A stretch of 9,073 nucleotides of DNA from Acidobacteriota bacterium (GCA_021811745.1 JAJZNH010000850.1:1-9073); one strand, 5' to 3'; positions 1-7,151 are shown, counted from the stretch's first letter. The notes: generated by a model not told the origin, from the letters alone. A program made the numbers and translations.

Positions 1-882
1 CTGCCGGTGCGCTACGCCGAACTGGGCAATGTGTACCGCTATGAACGTTCGGGCACCATGCACGGGCTGCTGCGCGTGCGCGGATTCACGCAGGATGATG
101 CGCACATCTTCTGCACGCCGGGGCAGATCGAGAGCGAGGTCGCGGCCTGCATCGACTTTGCCGAAGCGGTGCTGAAGACCTTCGGCTTCAGCGAGTTCAA
201 GGTGGAGCTTTCGACCTGGGATCCGAATGACCGCGCACACTATGCGGGATCGGATGAAAACTGGGATCTTGCCATTCGCTCGCTCGATAACGTACTGAAG
301 GCCAAGGGCATTCCGTACAAAACCATCTCGGGCGAGGCCGCCTTCTACGGCCCCAAGATCGACGTGAAGCTGGTGGACGTGCTGGGTAGGCTTTGGCAGC
401 TCTCGACAGTGCAGTTCGACTTCAACCTGCCGGCGCGCTTTGAGCTGGAGTATGTGGGTGAGGACGGCGAGCGGCATCAGCCGGTGATGGTGCACCGCGC
501 GCTCTTCGGGTCGGTGGAACGATTCTTCGGTGTGCTCATCGAGCACTATGCCGGAGCCTTCCCGCTGTGGCTGGCGCCGGTGCAGGCGGGTCTGGTTCCC
601 ATCAGCGAGCGGCATGCGGCCTATGCCGAAAAGGTGGAGAAGGCGCTGAAGGACGCGGGCCTGCGCGTCGAGGTCGATTTGCGCAACGAGAAGATGAACG
701 CCAAGATCCGTGACTTTGCCAACCAGAAGACGCCCTACATCCTGGTCTTCGGCGACAAGGAAGAGGCGGCGGGAACGGTCAGCGTGCGCACCCGCGGCAA
801 GGGTGACCAGGGGTCGATGCCACTGGCCGAGTTCATTGCCAGGTCCAGGGCGCTGGTTGAGAGCCAGTCGACGGATTTATAA
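1..882 (+). CDS. thrS: Threonyl-tRNA synthetase, C-terminal part (5' end outside window)
   Basis: This cytoplasmic class II aminoacyl-tRNA synthetase charges tRNA-Thr with threonine. The reading frame is open from base 1, so the 293 residues seen are the end of a longer protein (family usually about 640 aa); the TGS, editing and first part of the catalytic domain are missing. Visible landmarks are motif 2 (VYRYERSGTMHGLLRVRGFTQ, starting at residue 11 of the fragment), DDAHIF with the zinc-ligand histidine at residue 35, AFYGPKID, and MVHRALFGSVERF (motif 3, with the other zinc histidine at residue 165). The first zinc ligand, in NCPGH, lies upstream of the window. The anticodon-binding domain runs from about residue 191 to the end and carries DLRNEK and VRTRGKG. 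The match to E. coli ThrS is clear throughout. The gene faces the mannonate dehydratase gene tail to tail. No strong intrinsic terminator follows it. Confidence 0.97.
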   Translation: MPVRYAELGNVYRYERSGTMHGLLRVRGFTQDDAHIFCTPGQIESEVAACIDFAEAVLKTFGFSEFKVELSTWDPNDRAHYAGSDENWDLAIRSLDNVLKAKGIPYKTISGEAAFYGPKIDVKLVDVLGRLWQLSTVQFDFNLPARFELEYVGEDGERHQPVMVHRALFGSVERFFGVLIEHYAGAFPLWLAPVQAGLVPISERHAAYAEKVEKALKDAGLRVEVDLRNEKMNAKIRDFANQKTPYILVFGDKEEAAGTVSVRTRGKGDQGSMPLAEFIARSRALVESQSTDL

Positions 883-1073
883 GCAGCGTTTGCCTGAAGA
901 ATCAGCAATGTGAGCCGCCGGTGGAAGAACTCCCGCATCGGCGGCCATGTTTGTCCTGGGTCTTTCTGAACCAGAATCAACTACACCGTTGATCAGTCGG
1001 CATGGCGGATCCCTCATTGTGGCCGGAATGCCGGCTCCCGGATGAATGCAAGAATGCGCTGTACGCGGCGGCG

Positions 1074-1094
1074 AAACCCCGCTGAGCCGCGGGG
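1074..1094 (-). terminator. Candidate intrinsic terminator after the mannonate dehydratase gene
   Basis: Read on the minus strand just past the TGA at 1098-1100, CCCCGC (1094-1089) pairs with GCGGGG (1082-1077) around a 6-nt loop and is followed at once by TTT. The stem is strong, but the T-run is only three bases, so termination is likely rather than certain. A competing 7-bp stem (CGCTGAG 1080-1086 with CTCAGCG 1097-1103) overlaps the same bases and the stop codon. Nothing else notable was seen between the two convergent genes (883-1097). Confidence 0.42.
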
Positions 1095-1097
1095 CGC

Positions 1098-2222
1098 TCA
1101 GCGCGCAGTGCGGGAGACTTGCTTTTCGCGCGAGCGCTCTTCTGGCGAAAAGCCGCGGTCGAGGGCCATGATGGCGGCTTTCATAAAGCCCAGGGTGTGG
1201 GCCATGCCAGCATGCCACGGGGCCGAGCAGGTCATCTGTGGGGTGTGGTCGGGGATGATGACGCCGTCGAATTGGTTCCTGTGCAGGATGGAGAGGATGC
1301 GCAGCATATCGATGTCGCCGTCGTCGATGAACGTCTCGCGATAATGCGGCACCTTGCCGTGAACGTTGCGGAAGTGGACGTAGGCAATGCGTTTCTGCGC
1401 GCTGTATCTTTCGACGGTTTCATAGAGGTCGCCTTCGGTCATCTCGGCGAGCGTGCCCAGGCAAAATTCGAGCATATTGCTGGGGCTGGATGCGATGTCG
1501 ATGAGGCGCTGGTACATCGCGTGCTGGTAGACCAGGCGAGGCTGCTGGCGCATGGTCGGCATGGGCGGATCGTCAGGGTGCGCGGCGAGGCGGACGCCGG
1601 CCTGCTCAGCCACGGGCAACACCTCTTCGAGGAAGCGCTCAAGGCGCCGCCAAAGCTCCTCGTGCGTGATCGAGGGAAGCACACCGGCAGGGGCGCCGGC
1701 GTCATAAACCATATTCCAGACGACGCCATTGGGGATGGGGGTATCGACGGGGCCGTCCATGCCCACGGACTCCGCGCCGCCGCGGGCGAAGGGCCCGGTA
1801 ACACGGCCGGAGACGCCGGCGATGGAGAAGTTGTAGCCCAGCGTGGGGATGCCGGCCTCGCCCATGGCGCGAATGATCGATTGCACGTTGCGGATGTGCA
1901 GAGCGCGCTTGGGGCCGTCGAGCAGGACATCGTGCCAGTGCGCCGGGTCAAGGTTTTCAATAGCTTCGAGCTTCAGCCCGGCGGCCTCGATCTGCTTGCG
2001 CAGTGTGATCAGTTCCTGGGCTGTCCAAAGCTGGCTGGGATCGCCGGCTACGCCCCAGGGCTTGTCCTTGCCGCCGGTAGGCTGGTTGTTCGCAGGGTTG
2101 GCTTCGCCCTGGCGGAAGTAGTCAATGAGATGAACAATGACGTGGGTGCAGCCGGCCTGCACGGCAAAGGCGTAGTAGTCGTCGTTCAGCATGTGCCGGT
2201 AGAGCCCGAGGCCAAGTTTCAT
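1098..2222 (-). CDS. uxuA: Mannonate dehydratase (UxuA family)
   Basis: The predicted protein is a 374-aa TIM-barrel enzyme that removes water from D-mannonate to give 2-keto-3-deoxy-gluconate, a cytoplasmic step of hexuronate breakdown. Family signatures are HPDDPP (214-219), GYNFS (129-133), LEFCLGT (251-257), YVHFRNVHG (281-289) and PDHTP (324-328). Likely metal ligands by comparison with the family are H215, C254, H283 and D325. The ATG at 2222 was chosen because GGAGAAGGAAA stands directly in front of it and homology starts there (MKLGLGLYRH). The frame stays open upstream to 2444, but those 74 codons read as low-complexity Arg/Pro/Ala sequence. The segment after GYNF differs from the E. 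coli enzyme, with a Gly-rich stretch of about 25 residues, so a related aldonate substrate is possible. No other uronate genes are visible beside it, and it stands alone between thrS and the aldo/keto reductase unit. Confidence 0.88.
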   Translation of the reverse strand: MKLGLGLYRHMLNDDYYAFAVQAGCTHVIVHLIDYFRQGEANPANNQPTGGKDKPWGVAGDPSQLWTAQELITLRKQIEAAGLKLEAIENLDPAHWHDVLLDGPKRALHIRNVQSIIRAMGEAGIPTLGYNFSIAGVSGRVTGPFARGGAESVGMDGPVDTPIPNGVVWNMVYDAGAPAGVLPSITHEELWRRLERFLEEVLPVAEQAGVRLAAHPDDPPMPTMRQQPRLVYQHAMYQRLIDIASSPSNMLEFCLGTLAEMTEGDLYETVERYSAQKRIAYVHFRNVHGKVPHYRETFIDDGDIDMLRILSILHRNQFDGVIIPDHTPQMTCSAPWHAGMAHTLGFMKAAIMALDRGFSPEERSREKQVSRTAR

Positions 2223-2258
2223 TTTCCTTCTCCATCTCCGCGCGCAGCGGAAAGGATC

Positions 2259-2264
2259 ATTGTA
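2259..2264 (-). promoter_or_regulatory. Candidate -10 box for the mannonate dehydratase gene
   Basis: On the minus strand TACAAT matches TATAAT in five of six bases. It would place the transcript start near 2252, giving a leader of about 30 nt that keeps the ribosome-binding site. No convincing -35 box lies 16-18 bp upstream, so this is a weak call that rests on the -10 match and its spacing to the gene. Confidence 0.25.
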
Positions 2265-2343
2265 ATCAGCGGAAGGTGTGGCGGGCTTCCGGCAGAGATG
2301 TCGAGGTTTTGCCAGCTGTCGGCCCTGAGCGCCGGGATGGCGC

Positions 2344-2370
2344 TCGCGGCTTCCCGGCCTTGAGCCGCGA
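2344..2370. repeat. Perfect 8-bp inverted repeat in the divergent intergenic region
   Basis: TCGCGGCT (2344-2351) and AGCCGCGA (2363-2370) are exact reverse complements separated by 11 nt. There is no T-run on either side, so it does not look like an intrinsic terminator. It lies between the divergent mannonate dehydratase and aldo/keto reductase genes, upstream of the predicted promoters of both. It could be an operator or a structural element; the sequence alone does not decide. The rest of 2223-2510 holds only the candidate promoters listed separately. Confidence 0.4.
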
Positions 2371-2445
2371 AGGACAGGACGCGGCGCAGAGGTGAATCCC
2401 AACCCCAAGCTGTCAAGGCCCGGAGGTTCTGTGATCTGCGTCATA

Positions 2446-2472
2446 TTGGCAGGTACCTAAAAAAGTTACGAT
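2446..2472 (+). promoter_or_regulatory. Candidate sigma70-type promoter for the aldo/keto reductase unit
   Basis: TTGGCA (2446-2451, five of six to TTGACA) is followed after 15 bp by TACGAT (2467-2472, four of six to TATAAT). The predicted start near 2479 leaves a leader of about 32 nt that keeps the GGAGG at 2498-2502. The spacer is short of the ideal 17 bp. A competing TGG-N9-TGC pattern at 2472-2486 would fit sigma54 spacing but would start the transcript inside the Shine-Dalgarno. Confidence 0.3.
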
Positions 2473-2510
2473 GGTGCAATTCCTGCCTATACAGCGCGGA
2501 GGTATCTTTC

Positions 2511-3683
2511 ATGGCGTCCAAGACATCTCGACGGGAATTTTTGTCGGCTGGATTGATGCTGCCCGTAGTGGGCGCGGGTTCCGGCCTGAATCTCTTCAAG
2601 CCGACGGAGGAAACCGCAGGGAATGCTGCCGGTTCGTCCGTCAAGCTCGACTACAAAACACTGGGCCGCACGGGATTGAAGGTGACCACAGTGGGCATGG
2701 GATGCATGATCACCTCCGACGGCAGTGTGGTGGAGCGCGCCGTTGACTCCGGCATCAACTACTTCGACACCGCGCGCAGCTACCAGCATGGCAACAACGA
2801 GCGCATGGTGGGCGCGGCGCTCGGCGCGAAGCGGAAGCAGGTTGTGCTCTCCACAAAGACCGAGGCGCGCGACAAGGAAGGCGCGCTGCGAGAACTCGAA
2901 ACCAGTCTGCGCGAGCTGAACACGGATTATGTAGACATCTGGTATCTGCACGGCAAAGGCAGTCCGGAGCAGGTTCTCGACGGGCTGGTCGAGGCGCAGC
3001 AGATCGCCAAGCAACAGGGTAAGACGCGCTTTATCGGCATCAGCACGCACAGTGGGCAGCAGCAGTTGCTGCCGTGGATGGCGCAGAAGGGCGTCTTTGA
3101 TGTGGTGCTCGCCGCCTACAACTTCTCCATGGACGCAAGCATGGACGCAGCGATCGAGACGGCGGCGAAGGCCGGGATGGGCGTGGTGGCCATGAAGGTG
3201 ATGGCAGGGGGGTTCCGGCGGGTACGGCCGGGCGATCCGATGGGGCAGAAGCTCTCGCAGCCCGGCGCGATGCTGGCGGCTCTGAAGTGGGTGGTGAACA
3301 AGCCCAGCGTCGCGACGACCATTCCCAGCATGACGGACAATGATCAGCTTGAAGAGAACCTGAAGGCGATGGGGCAGCCGCTCACAGCCACCGACAAGAA
3401 GCTGCTGACGGCGCATCTGGAGACGATCCAGCCGCTTTACTGCCGCATGTGTGGCAAGTGCGATGGCACCTGCCAGCAGGGCCTTCCGGTGTCCGATGTA
3501 TTGCGCTGTCTGACCTATGCCGACGGCTACGGGCAGTTTGCGCTGGGCCGCGAGCGGTATATGCAACTGGCCTCCGAGCATGTTGCCGCGAGTTGTGGTG
3601 ACTGCGACAAATGCACGGTGCAGTGCCCATACGGCGTTCATGTGGCGAGCCGGGTAGCCCGTGCTCAGGAGCTGTTTGCATGA
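2511..3683 (+). CDS. Tat-exported aldo/keto reductase with C-terminal 2x[4Fe-4S] ferredoxin-like segment
   Basis: The 390-aa protein begins with a twin-arginine signal (SRREFLSAG at residues 6-14, then a hydrophobic stretch to about 28), so it is expected to leave the cytoplasm already folded with its cofactors. Residues about 47-300 form an aldo/keto reductase barrel: D86 and Y91 (NYFDTARSY), K116 (LSTKTEA) and H147 (YLHGKG) fit the catalytic tetrad, with IGISTHS and AYNFSMD following. Two cysteine clusters close the protein, C311/C314/C317/C321 and C362/C365/C368/C372, each C-x2-C-x2-C-x3-C, as in proteins binding two [4Fe-4S] clusters. The ATG is preceded by GGAGG (2498-2502) at 8 nt. The stop overlaps the next gene's start. 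The substrate is unknown. Fe-S aldo/keto reductases with Tat signals are a recognised but poorly characterised group, often annotated only as aldo/keto reductase. An iron-sulfur relay could replace or reoxidise NAD(P)H, but this is inference. Confidence 0.9.
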   Translation: MASKTSRREFLSAGLMLPVVGAGSGLNLFKPTEETAGNAAGSSVKLDYKTLGRTGLKVTTVGMGCMITSDGSVVERAVDSGINYFDTARSYQHGNNERMVGAALGAKRKQVVLSTKTEARDKEGALRELETSLRELNTDYVDIWYLHGKGSPEQVLDGLVEAQQIAKQQGKTRFIGISTHSGQQQLLPWMAQKGVFDVVLAAYNFSMDASMDAAIETAAKAGMGVVAMKVMAGGFRRVRPGDPMGQKLSQPGAMLAALKWVVNKPSVATTIPSMTDNDQLEENLKAMGQPLTATDKKLLTAHLETIQPLYCRMCGKCDGTCQQGLPVSDVLRCLTYADGYGQFALGRERYMQLASEHVAASCGDCDKCTVQCPYGVHVASRVARAQELFA

Positions 3684-4519
3684 AGGCTGGCGGACTGTTG
3701 GTGACCATCCTGCTGGCTGCGGGAACGGCGGGTGCGCAGGAGTATCTGAGCTGCCAGTTTGCGCCCGGCTGGGTGCAGGCAGGGGCAAAGCGGCAGTATG
3801 GGGCCGATAATCTCTTCGAGTATAAGGACGGCGCCGCTGAAGGCTATCTGAGCTTCGGCTTCGTGCGCATGGTGGGGATCAGCTGCAAGCGCGGCCGAGA
3901 CACGCTGGACATCGATGTCTCCGAGATGAAGGATCCGGATGCGGCGTATGGGATGTATGCCGTCAACAGCGATCCCACCGCGCCGGCCGCGAAGCTCGGT
4001 ATGGGCGGGCAGGTGCAGTGGCAGAGCGCCAGCTTTGCCAAGGGCGTGTATTACGTGGAAATTGTCGAGACGGCGGCCGACACGGATGCCAATGACACCG
4101 CGACGATGCAGGCTTTCGCCACCGCGATGGAGAAGCGACTCGATGGCCGCGTGACGCCGCCGGAGGCGCTGGGGTGGTTTCCCAAGGAGGACCTTGAAAC
4201 CGTCCGCGTGGTTCCTCAAAGCGTGCTGGGGCTGAGCGAACTCAAGCGCGGTTACGTGGCGAAGTACAAGGCGGGGCAGGCATTCATTGTGCCGGAGGCC
4301 TCGCCGGAGGCCGCCGCGGCGTCTTTGGCGAGCGTGCGCAAGCAGTTTGATGACGCCGCGTCTGCGCAGGTGGGCGACGAATCTTTCACGGCCAAAGTGA
4401 AGTATCTGGAGGGAATCTGCTTTTTCCGCAAAGGGCGCTACGTGGGAGGCTACGCGAATATGAGCGATCCTCAGGAAGCGGCGGCGCAGGCGAAGCAACT
4501 GGCCGCAGCCATCCCGTAG
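3680..4519 (+). CDS. DUF6599-like exported protein, coupled to the aldo/keto reductase
   Basis: The product is a 279-aa protein with a Sec signal peptide (KAGGLLVTILLAAGTAGA, likely cut after A19), so it is probably periplasmic. The start at 3680 is chosen because its ATG overlaps the upstream TGA (ATGA), AGGAG stands at 3667-3671 with 8 nt spacing, and the signal peptide follows directly; the frame opens earlier but inside the preceding gene. The mature part has the pattern W-x8-YGADNLFEYKDGAAEGYLSFGF (31-61) and a later DPDAAYGMY (86-93). These recall the DUF6599 family, which has no assigned function. I made that match by memory of the motif, not by search. Four-base overlap implies translational coupling, so the protein may act with the exported aldo/keto reductase. 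C25, C69 and C247 could form a disulfide. No catalytic motif is visible. Confidence 0.82.
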   Translation: MKAGGLLVTILLAAGTAGAQEYLSCQFAPGWVQAGAKRQYGADNLFEYKDGAAEGYLSFGFVRMVGISCKRGRDTLDIDVSEMKDPDAAYGMYAVNSDPTAPAAKLGMGGQVQWQSASFAKGVYYVEIVETAADTDANDTATMQAFATAMEKRLDGRVTPPEALGWFPKEDLETVRVVPQSVLGLSELKRGYVAKYKAGQAFIVPEASPEAAAASLASVRKQFDDAASAQVGDESFTAKVKYLEGICFFRKGRYVGGYANMSDPQEAAAQAKQLAAAIP

Positions 4520-4635
4520 AAAGCGACAAGGCGAGCATTGCGCCATGCATGCCACGGCATGAGCGGGGCTCGGCCGATTCCCCGGTCATAGGGTTCGCGC
4601 CGGACGCGGATTGCGGCCGATGCCGCCCGACAAAC

Positions 4636-4641
4636 TACACT
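4636..4641 (+). promoter_or_regulatory. Candidate -10 box giving a leaderless kinase mRNA
   Basis: TACACT (four of six to TATAAT) ends 7 nt before the ATG at 4649, and no Shine-Dalgarno lies in front of that ATG. A -10 element this close would start transcription at or next to the start codon, the pattern seen for leaderless transcripts. A weak TTGCGG lies about 19 bp further upstream as a possible -35. The rest of 4520-4648 shows no gene; it holds only a tight CATGCC/GGCATG dyad at 4548-4561. Confidence 0.28.
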
Positions 4642-4648
4642 GGGCAAT

Positions 4649-5725
4649 ATGCCCCAGAAACCGCGGGAAAACGGTCAGCCAAATCGAGCCCGGGAACGCG
4701 GCCACGCAGTGCATTGGGCCAGCGGAGGATGGGTTATTCCTCTGGCGGCATTGGCGATCTGGCTTCTCCCGGCGTCTTCCGCAGGAAGAGCATCCATCGT
4801 AATTCTGGCAATTCTGTTGGCGCCGTTACCGGCGCTCGTCGCCATGCGCAGGCAGCGGAAGCATCTGCAGGCCTGCGCCGCCCAGGCTGACGAGGCGGCA
4901 GCACAATTAAGACTGCAACTGGATACGGTACGCTACCGCACCGCACGCCTGCGCGAGGAGTTGCAGGCCGCCGACCGGCAGGCGCGGCTGTCGCATCAGC
5001 TCACTCTCCTGGGGCAGTTCACGGCAGGCTTTATGCACGAGTTCAACAACCCCCTGGCGATTGTTGCGGGGCGCATCGAAGTGTTGCTGGATGAACGCAA
5101 AGAGGACGCAGCTCTCTGCGAAGACCTGCGCGAGATGCTGAAAGAGACGCGCTACATGGGCAACATCGCAGGCACGCTGTTGCAAGCGCTGCGGAGGGAG
5201 CGGCACGGGGAAACCTTCGAGGCTTCGGAGCCGCGGAAAGCTCTGGAGGAAGCCGCGTCGGCCTTTCGACCGCGCGCCGATGGTCTCGGCGTGAAGCTGG
5301 AGGAAGAATTTGGCGACGCGCCGAAGGTGGATGTGCCCGAGCACGTGGTGGGCGAAGTGGTGCGCGGCCTGCTGAGTAACGCGCTGGAAGCCCTGAAGGA
5401 ACGGGAGGGCAGCGTGGTTTGGGCGCGCCTGGAACCGTATCGGACCGCGGGCGCCAAGGTTGTGATCCGGATTGAAGACAACGGTCCCGGAGTTCCAGAA
5501 AGCATCCGTGAACATCTCTTTGAGCCATTTGTCTCACAAAGCGGCGGCCGCGAGCGCCTTGGCCTGGGATTGTTTCTGGCCGCCAGCCTTCTGGATATGT
5601 ACGATGGCCGCATTCGCTACGAGGTACGGAACGGCGGAGGCGCCTGCTTTGTGATCGAGATGCCCGCGGCGCGATTCACGCGCGGCCAGCCTTACCACTG
5701 GTACGCCGGAGGAGTATCCGAGTGA
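4649..5725 (+). CDS. Membrane sensor histidine kinase without periplasmic domain
   Basis: This 358-aa kinase would autophosphorylate and pass phosphate to the regulator encoded next. Two hydrophobic segments (about residues 28-41 and 48-66) are joined by only about six residues, so there is no extracytoplasmic sensor domain. A charged, probably coiled-coil linker (about 68-115) follows. The dimerisation/phosphotransfer domain has its H-box at HEFNNPLAI with H130 as phosphoacceptor, close to the NtrB-like HE(L/F)NNPL form. The ATPase domain shows the N-box (LLSNALEALK, N244), G1 (DNGPGVP, 277-283), F-box (FEPF, 291-294) and G2 (LGLGLF, 304-309), so all key residues are present. No PAS or GAF domain is visible, so the signal may be sensed in the membrane or by a partner. 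The start is the least certain point: the ATG at 4649 has no ribosome-binding site. The stop overlaps the regulator start by 4 nt. Confidence 0.92.
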   Translation: MPQKPRENGQPNRARERGHAVHWASGGWVIPLAALAIWLLPASSAGRASIVILAILLAPLPALVAMRRQRKHLQACAAQADEAAAQLRLQLDTVRYRTARLREELQAADRQARLSHQLTLLGQFTAGFMHEFNNPLAIVAGRIEVLLDERKEDAALCEDLREMLKETRYMGNIAGTLLQALRRERHGETFEASEPRKALEEAASAFRPRADGLGVKLEEEFGDAPKVDVPEHVVGEVVRGLLSNALEALKEREGSVVWARLEPYRTAGAKVVIRIEDNGPGVPESIREHLFEPFVSQSGGRERLGLGLFLAASLLDMYDGRIRYEVRNGGGACFVIEMPAARFTRGQPYHWYAGGVSE

Positions 5726-7122
5726 ACCGGATTTTTGTGATTGACGATGAGGCCGCGCTGGGCGAGAACATCCAGCGGATGCTGCGTGCATCGGGCGCGG
5801 CTGTTTCTGTTTTTGTGGATCCGGTCAAGGGACTTGCGGAGGCCCTGGCGAGCCCGCCGGAGCTGGTGCTGCTGGACGTGCGCATGCCCGGAATGTCGGG
5901 CGAGGAGGTCTTTGCGCGCCTGCACGAAGCGCACCCGGCGCTTCCCATTGTGTTTCTTACCGCGTTTGGGTCGGTGGAGAGCGCTGTGATCGCCATGCGC
6001 AATGGGGCCTTCGATTATCTGCAAAAGCCCTTCAAGCGTGAAGACCTTCTGCTGGTGGTGAAACGGGCGCTTTCCGTCTCCTCGCTGGAGCACGAAGTCG
6101 CGCGCTTGAAAGGCCGCCTGGAATCGCTCGGCGAGTCGGAAGCCGCCCAGAGCCGCAGTCCCGCCATGCTGGAGCAGATGGAGAAGTGCCGCCGAGCTGC
6201 GGCGACCGATGCGACGGTGATGATTCTGGGCGAAAGCGGCACGGGTAAGGAGGTCACGGCGCGGGCCATCCACAGTCAGAGCCGGCGCAAGGACGGTCCT
6301 TTTGTGCCGGTGGAGTGCAGCGCCATGCCGGGCTCGCTGATTGAAAGCGAACTCTTCGGGTATGAGCGCGGGGCCTTCACCGGGGCTGAGCGCACCAAGA
6401 AGGGATTGATCGAATCGGCCGATGGCGGAACGCTGTTCCTGGATGAGATCGGAGACCTGGGTGTGGAGCTGCAGACGCGCCTTTTCCGCTTTGTCGAGGA
6501 ACGCGCCCTGCGGAGGCTCGGTGGGCTCACGCAAGTGCGCGTCGATTGCCGTATTCTGTGCGCGACCAACCAGGATCTGCAGGCCAAGATCAAGGCGGGA
6601 ACGTTCCGCGAGGAACTCTACTACCGGCTGGGCGTGATCACGATCAAATTGCCGCCGCTTCGCGATCGGCCGGAGGACATTCCGCACCTGGCGCGCTTTT
6701 TTCTGGAACGCTTCTCCCGCCGCTACGGCAAGAGCGTGAGTGGATCGCCGCAGTTCTACGAGGCGCTTTTGAGCCAGCGATGGCCGGGGAATGTGCGGCA
6801 GTTGAAGAACGTGATGGAGCGGCTCACGGCGCTGCATCCCGGCGGTTTGCTGGAGCCGGATGATCTGGAGGATGAGATTGGCGGCGGGGAGGTCTCCAAC
6901 AGCTTTTCCACGCTGCCTTGGAAGGACGCGCGTGAGCGCTATCTGGCGAGCTTCGAGCAGTCCTATGCGCAGGCAGTACTGGCGCGTTGCGGAGGCAATA
7001 TCAGCGCCGCGGCGCGCGCGGCCGGAGTGGACCGGAAGACCTTTTATACGTTGCTGAAGCGGGGCCGCGATCCGCAGCCTGGGGAATTAATTCCCCAGCA
7101 GGAGCTTGAAAGCGGGGAATGA
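5722..7122 (+). CDS. NtrC-family sigma54-dependent response regulator
   Basis: The product is a 466-aa transcription activator. The receiver domain (1-115) has the acidic pocket D8/D9, phosphoacceptor D52 (LLDVRMPGMSG), T80 and K102. The AAA+ domain (about 145-375) has Walker A GESGTGKE (170-177), the sigma54-contact loop GAFTGA (217-222), Walker B GGTLFLDE (235-242), R302 in YYRLG, and LRDRPEDIP. The C-terminal Fis-type helix-turn-helix (about 405-447, GGNISAAARAAGVDRKTFYTLL) should bind enhancer DNA. All elements for a working bacterial enhancer-binding protein are intact. The GTG start at 5722 is supported by GGAGGAG (5708-5714) at 7 nt spacing and by the MNRIFVIDDE beginning; GTGA overlap with the kinase stop implies coupling. 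Its last codons contain a perfect 20-bp palindrome that is probably its own binding site for the next operon. The target operon begins 101 nt after the stop codon. Confidence 0.96.
   Translation: MNRIFVIDDEAALGENIQRMLRASGAAVSVFVDPVKGLAEALASPPELVLLDVRMPGMSGEEVFARLHEAHPALPIVFLTAFGSVESAVIAMRNGAFDYLQKPFKREDLLLVVKRALSVSSLEHEVARLKGRLESLGESEAAQSRSPAMLEQMEKCRRAAATDATVMILGESGTGKEVTARAIHSQSRRKDGPFVPVECSAMPGSLIESELFGYERGAFTGAERTKKGLIESADGGTLFLDEIGDLGVELQTRLFRFVEERALRRLGGLTQVRVDCRILCATNQDLQAKIKAGTFREELYYRLGVITIKLPPLRDRPEDIPHLARFFLERFSRRYGKSVSGSPQFYEALLSQRWPGNVRQLKNVMERLTALHPGGLLEPDDLEDEIGGGEVSNSFSTLPWKDARERYLASFEQSYAQAVLARCGGNISAAARAAGVDRKTFYTLLKRGRDPQPGELIPQQELESGE
7079..7098. promoter_or_regulatory. 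Upstream activator site 1: perfect 20-bp palindrome
   Basis: CTGGGGAATTAATTCCCCAG is a perfect inverted repeat over 20 bp, inside the last codons of the response regulator gene. Its centre lies about 120 bp upstream of the predicted sigma54 transcription start, within the usual range of enhancer sites for NtrC-type activators. A related dyad follows at 7114-7129. As RNA it could fold as an 8-bp hairpin, but it lies before the stop codon and has no T-run, which argues against a terminator. Binding by the neighbouring regulator is inferred from position. Confidence 0.65.
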
Positions 7123-7129
7123 GTTCCTC
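7114..7129. promoter_or_regulatory. Upstream activator site 2: imperfect copy of the palindrome
   Basis: GGGGAATGAGTTCCTC matches the 16-bp core of site 1 (GGGGAATTAATTCCCC) at 13 of 16 positions. The centres are 33 bp apart, close to three helical turns, which would place two regulator dimers on nearly the same face of the DNA. It covers the TGA stop of the regulator gene and is centred about 87 bp before the predicted transcription start. A strong plus a weaker site in tandem is the common arrangement for cooperative binding of NtrC-type activators. Confidence 0.58.
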
Positions 7130-7151
7130 AATCTGGTGGAGTCGATTGCGG

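Noticed and set aside
914..945. 7-bp inverted repeat GCCGCCG/CGGCGGC after thrS as a terminator
   Set aside because: The loop is 18 nt and no T-run follows, so it does not meet the pattern of an intrinsic terminator.
1119..2363. Long plus-strand ORF of 414 codons opposite the mannonate dehydratase gene
   Set aside because: It is the antisense shadow of a clear enzyme gene in GC-rich DNA; the translation is His/Gly/Ala/Val-rich with no recognisable motif.
2223..2444. In-frame N-terminal extension of the mannonate dehydratase to 2444
   Set aside because: The added 74 residues are Arg/Pro/Ala-rich without family similarity. The ATG at 2222 has a good ribosome-binding site and matches the family start.
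2472..2486. Second sigma54-like promoter (TGG-N9-TGC) before the aldo/keto reductase
   Set aside because: The spacing is right, but the flanking consensus is poor, no dyads lie upstream, and the transcript would begin inside the Shine-Dalgarno. This pattern is expected by chance every few kb.
4565..4583. GGGG...TTCCCC before the kinase gene as an autoregulatory copy of the enhancer dyad
   Set aside because: The half-sites are further apart (19 bp in total rather than 16), and the left half lacks the AA of GGGGAA.
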